NCBI GenBank assembly: GCA_036785325.1
Contig: JAXIVH010000030.1
Location: forward strand, 2,758,994-2,822,993
DNA: 64,000 nucleotides
Reading direction: 5' to 3'
Source: Urophycis tenuis
Taxonomy: Eukaryota > Chordata > Actinopteri > Gadiformes > Phycidae
Shown here: piece after piece, positions 44,250-53,000 of the stretch
Position numbering within the stretch: position 1 is the stretch's first letter
Layout: every line of letters begins with the position of its first letter
Translations under genes and position numbers: made by a program
Notes under the pieces: generated by a model
Database searches by the model: none
What the model saw: only the letters and a program-made list of their open reading frames with translations
What the model was told of the DNA's origin: nothing

Positions 44250-44878
44250 TTTTTTTTGGAACTGCAATATTTCACCCATTTAGCACCTTTTTACCTTGAG
44301 GCTTATGGAGTTATGGTGTAATATGCTTTTAATTCCGCTGGGTTTTTACCAGTGTACATATACACATAGCAAACTTTTGGTATGTCAATTACCAAATGCA
44401 TGTGATGGTTGTAAAGTGTGTATTCAGCGTAATACCCGAAACTGAGGGGAGTGTCGCTTTAACCAGTTGTGTCAGATAGTTACATAATTGAATTGGCCCA
44501 ATCTTTTCTTCTTTTCTTCTCTGTTTATCATTGCAGTACATACCAACGTGTCCTGCCCATGATAACGGCAAACAGAGAGAAGGTACATTGCTTGGGTGTG
44601 GAGTTTCGGATTCCATCACTTGGAGCCTGGCATACATAGTGCAGTTCGTAGCATTAGCTAGCCACCTATCTCTTCCCGTGTGCAGAAAAACTACAAATAT
44701 GGCCACAGCACACGCTAATAATAATGTCACTAATCAGGGTGAGTTTGCTGTTTTGCAGGTGCTGATTTACAGTCCAACGTTCATGAAGTACGTCAATGAT
44801 AACTGGCTGGAAAGACATGGACGTTATCCCTCGACCGGGTTCTTCAGCTTGTTCTTTGCACTGCATATATGTGATGAG
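29982..44878 (+). CDS. ST3Gal-I/II family beta-galactoside alpha-2,3-sialyltransferase, 3' end missing
   Basis: Golgi type II membrane enzyme that moves sialic acid from CMP-Neu5Ac to galactose of Gal-beta-1,3-GalNAc. Coding exons: 29982-30263, 31214-31404, 38736-38915, 44537-44582 and 44759-44878. Phases all agree (273 codons). The start MLKRRQ gives a basic tail and a membrane anchor (about residues 9-25, [20 protein letters not shown]). The stem has a CAC..C cysteine group. Sialylmotif L runs over exons 2-3 ([13 protein letters not shown] to HHFMYPES). Motif S begins in exon 5 (HGRYPSTGF to ICDE). Missing are the end of motif S (YGFGAD in the family), motif III (HYWE) and motif VS. They were not found before the next gene at 47342; the gap at 46301-46500 may hide them. 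ATG 29958 is an alternative start. Exon 3 is closest, from memory, to ST3GAL2, while other parts fit ST3GAL1, so I give no symbol. Confidence 0.88.
30395..30432. repeat. Perfect 17-bp stem hairpin in intron 1
   Basis: Left arm CCCTGTGCTGTTCAATG, 4-nt loop, exact complement on the right. It lies about 130 bases after the first sialyltransferase donor site. Confidence 0.85.
31131..31199 (+). repeat. (CT)n microsatellite before the exon 2 acceptor
   Basis: About 68 bases of nearly pure CT end 14 bases before the AG of sialyltransferase exon 2 (31212-31213). This run must serve as the polypyrimidine tract, because no other one lies near. Confidence 0.9.
31405..31480. repeat. (ATT)n microsatellite at the exon 2 donor
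   Basis: TTA/TTG trinucleotide run starting at the donor GT itself. The donor reads AAG|GTATTATTA. Confidence 0.9.
31481..33104. other. Intron 2 sequence, mostly unassigned
   Basis: AT-rich intron sequence. A CAAT run lies at about 32195-32212. The block 32740-32970 is related to 33798-34055: shared GTTCCCGTGTAAACCCTCAG and CTCCGCCCGTGTCAG. This is a diverged pair of an unclassified interspersed repeat. No exon was recognised. Confidence 0.55.
33105..33700 (-). mobile_element. Fish interspersed repeat with AAGGCAAGGC end
   Basis: Starts with AAGGCAAGGCAAGGCAGTTT and contains TTTGTATAGCGCATTTCATA and CAATGTGCTTTACATAAA, a sequence very common in fish genomes and probably a LINE 3' end on the minus strand. 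It fades out at about 33500. I see no protein domain in it. Confidence 0.55.
33702..33729. repeat. Poly-C run
   Basis: Twenty-eight consecutive C residues in intron 2. Length is likely unreliable in the assembly. Confidence 0.9.
33798..34055. repeat. Unclassified repeat, second copy
   Basis: Diverged second copy of 32740-32970 in the same orientation. The open frame on the minus strand here has no match that I recognise. Confidence 0.5.
34212..34604. mobile_element. hAT MITE with exact 8-bp target duplication
   Basis: A 393-bp element with perfect 14-bp inverted ends (CAGTGGCGGTTCTA) and the exact 8-bp duplication AGTGGTTC at 34204-34211 and 34605-34612. The target was itself a hAT-type terminus (CCAGTGGTTCCCAAACTTTT), so this is an insertion into an older element. 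Confidence 0.92.
34724..35818. mobile_element. hAT non-autonomous element with exact 8-bp target duplication
   Basis: A 1095-bp element flanked by GTAAAATG (34716-34723 and 35819-35826). Ends are TAGGGATGCAC on the left and GTGCACCTCTA on the right. Subterminal CCGAATAC and CAGATACAGATA motifs are present at both sides. No transposase frame. It splits the same older hAT-like sequence that holds the MITE at 34212-34604. Confidence 0.9.
35827..36164. other. Remnants of older hAT-like repeats
   Basis: AT-rich intron sequence. TGCACGATATCAGC and GCGATGACGATATGA near 36090-36150 resemble a hAT-type terminus, but no second end is fixed. Confidence 0.4.
36205..36659. mobile_element. 455-bp MITE with 9-bp target duplication, copy A
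   Basis: Starts TAGCCTGGCTGACGCG and ends TTCCCAGGCTA; flanked by TACGTCGGT at 36196-36204 and 36660-36668. A nearly identical 455-bp copy lies at 45510-45964. Inverted ends are only 8 bp (TAGCCTGG). The interior has no transposase. Confidence 0.92.
36669..37186. mobile_element. MITE with ATAGACTGTATATAAATATG end
   Basis: ATCATAGACTGTATATAAAT at 36669 opens a sequence I recognise as a widespread fish MITE type; it ends before CAGTATGAATTTAAAC at about 37187, where the host element resumes. Target duplication is not resolved. Confidence 0.55.
37744..38340. other. Intron 2 sequence, unassigned
   Basis: Contains GCGATGACGATGACAATTGA-type sequence near 37810, possibly the far side of a hAT remnant. 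No exon. Confidence 0.45.
38341..38408. repeat. (CA)n microsatellite
   Basis: About 57 bases of CA followed by CG-rich alternation (GCGCGCGC). It lies about 330 bases before sialyltransferase exon 3. The rest of the stretch up to 38735 has a C run at about 38500 and no exon. Confidence 0.95.
39229..41098. mobile_element. hAT-like element with exact 8-bp target duplication
   Basis: A 1870-bp element flanked by TTTTAGAC (39221-39228 and 41099-41106). Ends: left TAAGGTGACCACATGTCTGA; reverse complement of right TACGGTGACCAGACGTCCCC. Subterminal GGGGACA motifs repeat near the right end. No transposase frame was found. It contains the foldback element copy 2. Confidence 0.88.
39655..40195. mobile_element. 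Foldback DNA element, copy 2
   Basis: Inverted relative to 25888-26472. The core (39657-40070) is nearly identical over GCTTGATTCTG..., CTCGGAACCGGCTTTTTTCTGC and CGCAACAAAGTAGTTCCC-type sequence on the opposite strand. The palindromic arm (40070-40195) has a different inner stem (AAGGAGTTTAT). Confidence 0.75.
41115..41642. mobile_element. MITE with CTACGCTCACACTG ends
   Basis: Left end TACGCTCACACTGACGGGCG and right end CGCCAGTGTGAGCGTA are inverted repeats. The interior has a few open frames with no recognisable domain. It lies just after the hAT element at 39229-41098. Confidence 0.7.
41643..42639. repeat. Intron sequence with (GT)n, poly-G and poly-T runs
   Basis: Includes (GT)n at 42008-42059, a G run at 42061-42077, an AT run at about 42426-42448 and a T run at 42482-42526. 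No exon was recognised between them. Confidence 0.8.
42640..43530. mobile_element. Unclassified element with CCACTGGATGCGGAACGGC ends
   Basis: Left end TTTCCACTGGATGCGGAACG and the reverse complement of the right end (about 43450-43530) share more than 40 bases. The right end is also duplicated directly at 43330-43400 and 43438-43510, about 108 bases apart. A (GTCT)n run lies at 43163-43206. Confidence 0.65.
43531..44536. repeat. Intron 3 sequence with long (AT)n and poly-T
   Basis: Two AT-dinucleotide tracts at about 44055-44127 and 44167-44232, separated by a TTTA run, and a poly-T at 44233-44258. The length is probably unreliable in the assembly. Sialyltransferase exon 4 follows at 44537. 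Confidence 0.85.
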
Positions 44879-44989
44879 GTGAGACCAAAACGTGTGATGA
44901 ACACGTTTCATCATTTGACTTTCATCCGTTAAACTTTTTGCCCGCTCTCATTCGAAGGGAAATTCTCCAACTTCTGCATGTAGAAGACG

Positions 44990-46010
44990 ATTCGTTCAAT
45001 ATGAACTAATCTTTTATATGACTCGGGAGTAATGAGTCGTCTCAGTGAGCTATTTGTTCATTTTCATGCAGTATTTTCCCTGGCCACATGACAACAGTTC
45101 GTTCAACGGATCGTTCATACGGATCAGTCTCTCGTTCATTAGTCACGTGACAGGCAGCTCAGGCTGAACGGTTCATTTTCGTTCATTCATTCGGATCGGT
45201 CTCTCGTTCATTTGTCACGTGACAGCTACCAGTCACTGTCGTGTCGTGCTTTCAAACAACAGTGGCAGGGAGGATACAGGACACAAGTCACTCTATAGTG
45301 GTGTGAATTTGCTTTCCTAGGTTTTCACATGGTTTGAATTGCTTGTCATTTTGTGTAAACGTTGTCAGCTGTAAACCATGTTGCCTTCATTGTAAAGTGT
45401 TTGAGAACCGCAGTCTTTTTTACAATGCTCACAAGAGGGCTACAGCGCCACCTGCTGTAAAAATGAACGAAATGACTCAAAAAGATTTGTTCAATTTACT
45501 GTCCCGAGATAGCCTGGCTGACGCGTCCACATCTCGATGAGATGGTGGTCTGGGAACTAGGTGTGCATTTTCTCGTATTTGAGGCGTGGTTTACGAATGC
45601 CTAGAGCCGTTTATTGGGCGCTACGAATGTCTATCAAATGGCGTCTGGTTCTTCACATGCTGCTTTGCACGCGATTCATAGCCAATTGCTACTAAAAATT
45701 AGCTGCTAAAATTAAATTAATTGCTACAAAAGCTACTTAATACAATTTCTAAAGCTGCATCGAACGGTAACGTTGTGTTCGCTGCCATGTTGGATTAACA
45801 CGCTACAAGCTTCGGTGTCGTGCATAGACGTCATCGTATTGCTGCCCCCCCCCCGTTCTGTGATTGGTTCCCTAACTCAGGGGAAAATAAGGGCGGTGGT
45901 TTCCAGACTGTCTTTGCAGTGAGAATGAAATCGCGCGCAAAGCAGCATGGGAATTCCCAGGCTAGTCCCGAGAGTAAAAGATCCGAATCAGTAAAAAGAC
46001 TTCGGTCTTC
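44990..46010. repeat. Older repeat hosting the 9-bp-target MITE
   Basis: TTCGTTCA-rich sequence with two direct copies of CGGATC.GTCTCTCGTTCATT.GTCACGTGAC at about 45119 and 45194. The flanks GATTCGTTCAATATGAACTA (about 44990) and AAAGATCCGAATCAGTAAA (about 45980) look like opposite parts of the same element. Its class is unknown. No sialyltransferase exon was found here. Confidence 0.45.
45510..45964. mobile_element. 455-bp MITE with 9-bp target duplication, copy B
   Basis: Same length and nearly the same sequence as 36205-36659. Flanked by GTCCCGAGA at 45501-45509 and 45965-45973. Same orientation as copy A. Confidence 0.92.
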
Positions 46011-46300
46011 TCAACACTATTATGAATGGATTTCCTGTTGTTACGGCCATCTGGCCTATGTTGTTCACCCCTCCTATCACGGCACTATATCATGAGTTAC
46101 GTCTCGTACGTGCTCCGAGACTCCTCCTGTCGTAGCCCAGTGTGGGGGGTCAGCGTTAGTAATGCACGATATAAACCATATACGATATAAACGATAACAA
46201 ATGGCATACGGTAGAGGTTTTAATAATATGCTCTATCGCGATATTTTCTTTTTACTACTGTTTTTACTACTATTTTACTAATTACTACTATTTTTACTAC

Positions 46301-46500
46301 NNNNNNNNNNNNNNNNNNNNNNNNNNNNNNNNNNNNNNNNNNNNNNNNNNNNNNNNNNNNNNNNNNNNNNNNNNNNNNNNNNNNNNNNNNNNNNNNNNNN
46401 NNNNNNNNNNNNNNNNNNNNNNNNNNNNNNNNNNNNNNNNNNNNNNNNNNNNNNNNNNNNNNNNNNNNNNNNNNNNNNNNNNNNNNNNNNNNNNNNNNNN
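46301..46500. other. Assembly gap (200 N)
   Basis: A run of exactly 200 N, a usual placeholder length, so the true size is unknown. It lies between the last visible sialyltransferase exon and PARP10. Confidence 0.99.
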
Positions 46501-46799
46501 GACAACACTGCCATCTGGTGTTCAAGAAACCTATCATACCTACCTATCATGAAAAAACACCCATCATAATCGTTAAGTCCAGTTATTTATAACTTATGCG
46601 ACACACGCAAGGGCTATCCGTTTCCGTTGCATGCATGGGATATCACTATGTCAAATTATTCGTCAGAACTGTTTATTCTCCTTGTCTTTTGTTGGTGCAT
46701 TTATTGCAATGTTCCTGGCCTAACCCTGGTGTATCAAGACTTTCACAATGGTAACATTCGGAACCATAAAAGTATCCCTAATAGTGAAAGTAAGGTGAC

Positions 46800-46893
46800 G
46801 GGGCGTTCGCCTCAGACATGCGCCACCTGTCGGAGAGTCTGCTGCATAACGAGGAAGTCCGGAGTCTCGACGACGTGACGATGTGAACTTCAT
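46800..46893 (+). other. parp10: Possible 5' untranslated exon of PARP10
   Basis: CG-containing sequence ending TTCAT|GTAAGT, a good donor, about 450 bases before the acceptor that precedes the PARP10 ATG. The short frame starting at 46649 with a hydrophobic stretch could instead be a chance reading frame. Weak inference from splice-site position only. Confidence 0.35.
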
Positions 46894-47341
46894 GTAAGTG
46901 AACCTTAAAATATTGTAAACATCGACATCCTTACACTCGCTAGACTACATTTCGTAGTAAATGTAGTAATATTGACAACAAAAGTCAACAGCAGCAGCCC
47001 CCAGTTGTTGGTTTCACTTTCGAATATTTGCATATCGTGCACGTTTAAATAAGAAACACAAATAAAGAAGAATTGTGCTACAGCATGTGTAATGTGGATG
47101 TATACTGCCTGTTTTCTACGTAAAGTAATTTGTTTTGAAGATATGTAGACTACTGCAGGTAGGCTACGCTGCAATGAAAACAGTAGGCCTAACACATCAA
47201 CAAGACCATATGAACTATAGTGCAAGTGGATTGGTTGCTGTTGTCGTCGTTTACCACAGCCTGTTTATAATATGTTTATGTCACATGTTTAGTGCATACA
47301 ACTTTAATAATGACCCACACTTGTAACTAGATCACGCCAGG

Positions 47342-48447
47342 ATGCCGATTGAGAATGAGGAGAAGACGGTGGAGGTGCGGGGTTTACCTGACGGTGTAGA
47401 TGAGGAGATGCTGTTGCTGTACTTCGCCAACAAGCGCCGGTCTGGTGGGGGTCCACTCGTGTCCGTGGAGAAGATCGGCGACCATGCCCTTCTGGTTTTT
47501 GAAGAGGCTGAAGGCAAGCGGAGATAAACTATCATATGACTGAGCCTTTCACCAACAATGATGTCCGATTGATCATTTACATTACATACGGGCGGCAATA
47601 GTCGGTAGAGCGGGTGGACAACAGAGCGGGTCGTCCACTAACCATTAACCGTAGGGTCAGCGGTTCGATCCCCCTCATCCCCCTCCTCCAACTGTCCAAA
47701 TGTCGAACCCCACAAATGTACTGACTGTAAGTCGCTTTGGACAAAAAGCATCTGCTAGATGCCCCCTTTATTTACAATTGTATGATGTCATGACAGACTT
47801 ATCTCAGAAGTATATTTTTCACTAAAATCCCCATCAAGTAGCCAACAGCTAATCAGTTCCACTAACGACTCACCTCAATGTCTTTGCAGTTGCCGCACGC
47901 GTGCTGTCCAAGCAGCTCCATGTTGTGTACAACGCAGAGATGACCGTGAGAAGGCCCGTCACCAAGGACCAGCGGCGGCTGCTCCTCTGCGGCATCCGGC
48001 CCAACAGCGCCATGGAGCTGTTGGAGCTGTACGTGGAGAACATGATGGAGGTGGATGTGGAGGACTACACCCTGACCCTGGTGCCCGACAGAGATGCTGT
48101 CCTCATCCATCTACATCAGGCTCTCGCTACAGGTTGGACATAGTGCTCATGGCTTATAGATCAGAGGTTTCATCTCAGGACAAACACAGGTGTCACTCAT
48201 AACACAAATGATGTCCACTACAAAATCCGACATGCTACATCTTTGTGTATGCCTGGATGTATGTACATTTATGTATATTTTAATATTTCTTTATATATGT
48301 TTTTTGTATATTGTTTACATAGGTTTATATTATATATTTATATATTCTAACACTCTACTATACGTAGAGTGTCTATCTCTTCTTTTTTTCCCGGGAGTAT
48401 TGTGACGAATGCAATTTCCGTCAGGGATCATTAAAGTATGTCTGTCC

Positions 48448-48511
<64 letters not shown>

Positions 48512-50053
48512 GATGGGTCTGCTGCTTTTATGTACCAGGGTATGGGGTAGACATCCCTTCACTAGTTTAGTCTACCACCCGTAACCTGGTACATAAAAGT
48601 AGCAGACCATTTCCCATGAAAGTATGATGAGCGTGCCTGCGTTTGTCCCACGATGGCATCTCTGTGAAAAGGGTCTCATCGCTGGAAGCACGTAGGATCT
48701 CGATTGTAGGATCTGATGGGAAATGTGCAGTCCCTTAAGGGGAAAAGAAAGAGTCTTCAGCGTAAACTTTTTTCAGCACACCTTCTCTATCTTAGCCTGG
48801 AGACCGTCCTGATCACGTGACCTCGCATTCGGTTGCGCTACGCGGGTCAGCCTGGACCTCTAGCCGCCCGCAACGATTCCCCCGAAACGACGACGTAATC
48901 GGCAGTCGCCAGTCAGAGGTTGCAGTTGTCGCCGTCGATGATGTCACATGCAAGGCTGGCCGCCACCGGAAAATCAGTTAGGGCGTCTCCCGAAGCAACC
49001 GGCGGTAACCATAGCATTAGTCAACACAGTCGTGAGCGCAGGTATCATGAACAACAGACTCAATAACAACTATGAGACAAGAACTGTCTAGCGGAGTTTC
49101 GCCACAGCTGTTCTTCTTCCCGCGCGTCTACCGAACAGGCGAGGGAGTCACATGTTTAGTTACACTGATTGGCCGAAAGAGTGTGTCTGTCAAGGCAAGT
49201 ACTCCCTCCCATTGAAATGGATGTGGCCGCCTCGAGGTCCAGACTGACCTGCGTAGCGGAACAGAATGTAAGGTCGCGTGATCGCGATGGTCTCCAGGCT
49301 ATCTCTGTCCAGCAATATAGGCTGCCGTTTGTACTAGTCATTAACATTCATTGTTATTATTATGGTTCTCGGGACGCCAAGACTTCTACAGCCTGAGCTC
49401 CAAGATAGCCAAGAAGCCGCTGGAGGGCTCCAAGCTCACCCTTGAGCAAGTAGAGCGGACGGACTCCATCCTGGTGGAGAACCTCCACCCCGGCCTCTCC
49501 CTCAAGACGCTGGCGCTGCACTTTGAGGGCAGCCAGGCGGCCAACCTCAAGGTGAAGGAGGTGGCAATGCTCTCGGAGAGCACGGCGCGCGTGTCCTTTG
49601 TGCACTTTGAAGGTAAGTCCCCTTTCCCCGTACCGTGACAATCCCGTGAAGGGGGGGGGGGGCGAATTAGCCTGCCCAATGACACATAGAGTTATAGCTG
49701 ATAGCCAAGTTAAGATTTTCCAATAAACGTAATGGGCTCTGAAAGGCCCAAGCCAATTGCTAAAATAATTTAAATCATTGAATTAAATCGTAGATAGCGA
49801 TGTAGCTTTCCTTAGCATTTAGATAATTTAAACAGCTCTTATCATGGCTGGTTAAGGGCACTTGGATACTCTGGGTAATTTCACTCTGTTAAGAACCTTA
49901 CTAAGCAAAAAAGACTAGTTGACAGCCATAGTAAAATTATGTTTTAACTCCCCAAGTCAGTCGGTGTTTCATAACTTTTTGAATAGCACTTACTGAAATG
50001 AAATGACTCTTGCATTGGATAGAAATGTAATACTATTCTTCTTCTATTATTGT

Positions 50054-50092
<39 letters not shown>

Positions 50093-53000
50093 ATAAATGT
50101 ATTTAAATGTATAATTCATGCAGTATGATTTGAACAATCATACTGCAGGTTCGACAAATACTAATTTCCTTACCCTGTCATGAAGCAAAATGGCCACTGC
50201 AAGATTATGTATGTTTGCCTTTGATTACTTTGAGTTTATCTTCTGACAACTCTTCTCTTCGTATCCAGCTGTGGACTATGTCCTGAATCATCCACACAAA
50301 CTGAACGACGCCACCCTCACCGTGTCGCCCTACTTTTCCTTCAACCAAACTCCAGCTTGTCAAACACAAAGTGCTCCATCACAGAGTGGTCATGGCGTCT
50401 CCCCAGACGACCGCGGCGAGAGCAAAGGTCACGCTGTGGATTCTGTTCAGGCCAGTTCTCTGACTGTGGACGCTAATGACGTCCGGTCCACTCACCAAAC
50501 GGTTTTAGCGGCCGTCAACTCCAACATGAAGGGTATAGACATAGTAGACAGAAACATGGAGGATGTCGCAGAGGTCACGCCAGAGACACACCTGGTTGAC
50601 ATTACAATCCAGGACTCGGAGAAACTCAAATTGTTCCAAATGAGCAGCCTTCGGCAGGACGTCCACCAGACACATCCGAACGTCGACATGCAGATCAAGG
50701 AGGACTCCGTTCACCTCACTGGCCCCGACAAACGGTCACTGGAGGCTCTCAAGATCACTCTCCTCGACTTCTTTGCCGGAATGGCTCAGGCGACATTGAC
50801 CCTTGGCGTGGAGCAGGCCAGGTTCCTGGAGCACGACGACGTGCGAGAAAAGCTGCTCCAAACCCTCGCCGAACACGGGATCGCCGCCGTCTACGCGGTG
50901 CTACACAAGGTCGTCGTGGTTACGTCGTTGTCTCTGGACCTGGCGACCCAGGCGTGTGCCATGCTGCCGTCCCAACTGTGCGCGTTCTGCGTCTCGGTGG
51001 AGAAGGAGCACGAGTGCATGCTCTACTGCGAGGAGTGGCCGGCGTTCCTTCAGACGCTGGGATTGTGTTCGGCGAGCGTGTCCCGGGACGGGGCGAATGT
51101 CGACGTGGTGACACTAAAAGACTTGGAGAGCGAGAAGCGGAGCAAAGTTACAGAGTTCCTCCTCACTCCCATTCAGCAGGAGAAGTTCATCGCCATGGAG
51201 CCGGGCATGCTGCAGTACGTCCAGATGTATTTCCATCAGCTATTGGAAGACATGAACCAAGTTGTGATTATTCCCGTAGAAGGGAAAGAGCTGTGCGGAT
51301 TAAGGGTATGTCGCACATTGACATCAAGCACACAACATGATTGTCTTCAAATACAATAGTGATGCATCATCCTCAAGTTTTTTTTTTTTTTTTTACTAAA
51401 AAAAAAATTATTTTCAATTTCTGCTCATTCTAGATCCAGGGCTTGGCTGGTCATTGTCAAAATGCGGAACACCTCTTACAGAGCATTGTCTCGTCAATTT
51501 GTACCAGAACCCTTATAATATGCGAGACGGGTATAGCCCGCTTTCTGGTAGAAATGGAGGGGACCAGCATCCTTAATGAAATGCGGGCCAAGTTCCAGGT
51601 CTGCATCAGCTTGGACAAGGTCCACTGGGCCCCTCTACAGAATCAGGTGATGACCGATGTGACACAATCATTTTCCCGTTATTTCATACATTAGTGTATA
51701 TGTAAGTAATGCGGTACATCAAGTTTGTATAACACATCTACTGGGAGATGGGTGATGTGGGTTAGAAAAAGTCTGCAGCAATCTGCATTTGAGGGATTTT
51801 CTTCTTACCACAATCCACTTTTTTTCTTTCAAGGACATCTTTGACGCCGCATGGAAACTCATGTCCCTCAGAAACCTCCACAAAGTGGCTTCACTTAGAG
51901 CCAGCATCCCTGCAGCTTTAACAGACAATGAAGCTTCGGACCAAGGTAGTATATTATTTTGGCGGCATATACAGTATTACTGTATATTACTGGGTGGCAA
52001 AGCTCAGTGGGTAGAGCAGGTTGTCCACTCACCAGAGGGTTGGCGGTTCGATCCCCACCTCCAACTCTCCACATGTATCGAACCCCACAAATGTACCTTG
52101 TACAGTCGCTTTGGACAAGAGCGTCTGCTAAATGCCCTTCTTCGTCTTTGGCTGTCCGTCTGCGGCAAAACGGTCTGGTTATCCGTATTGAACTGTATCT
52201 TCTTCTGTCACCAACGCTCACCAAAGGGAGCCAGGCGGATGAAGACGACGGAGATGAGGATCTGTACACCGCGGGGGACGGCGAAGACCCCGACAACGAC
52301 ATGGTGCTCGACGACACCGCCGCCGCCGGCCTTTCCTCGCCAAAAAGCGGGCCGGAAGTCGCGGGCCTGAACGAGCACGAGCAGCTGACGCTGGCCATCC
52401 AGAACTCCCTGCACACCACGGAGGAAGACCAACTGCAGGTGGCGCTGGAGCTGTCCAAGCAGCAGGGCTCCTACGCGTCGTACCAGATGGGCGCCCAGCG
52501 CTCCGCGCCCCGGTGCCTCAGCACGCTGCTGGACGACACCGCCACGGCCGGCGTGGCCTACGTCGGCGTGTTCGCGGGCTTCACCAGCGACCTCATCCGC
52601 GCCGACATCGCGCTGAAGAAGAAGGCCTACCTCAGGCAGGCGGAGGAGAGGCTGGAGCGGAAGGGTCTGGCGGACATGTCGGAGTTCCATCGCCACTGCG
52701 TGCAGGTGATCAAGGGGAAGCACGCGGTGGAGATCCGGGTGGAGGGCGACGCGCTCACGGTGTCCGGGTTCCAGGACTTTGTGGCCGAGGCGTTGCCCGA
52801 CGTGCGGCGGCTGCTGCAGAGGGTCTCCTCGCGCCGCGACGAGTCCGAAATCCTCGGCAACGTTCAGTGGGCGAGGGAGGACCCCGACGCCGCGGCCATG
52901 ACCCCGTACGACCCCGACACCATCGTCTTCATCGAGAACATCTGGAGGATAAAGGAGAAGGAGGTGGCCATCGTGCTTGACGGCCAGCCCCGCGTCATTG

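Noticed and set aside
46649..46878. Small secreted-protein-like frame with a hydrophobic N-terminus and C-rich end
   Set aside because: It has no match that I recognise, no good start context and overlaps a possible untranslated exon. A chance frame is likelier.
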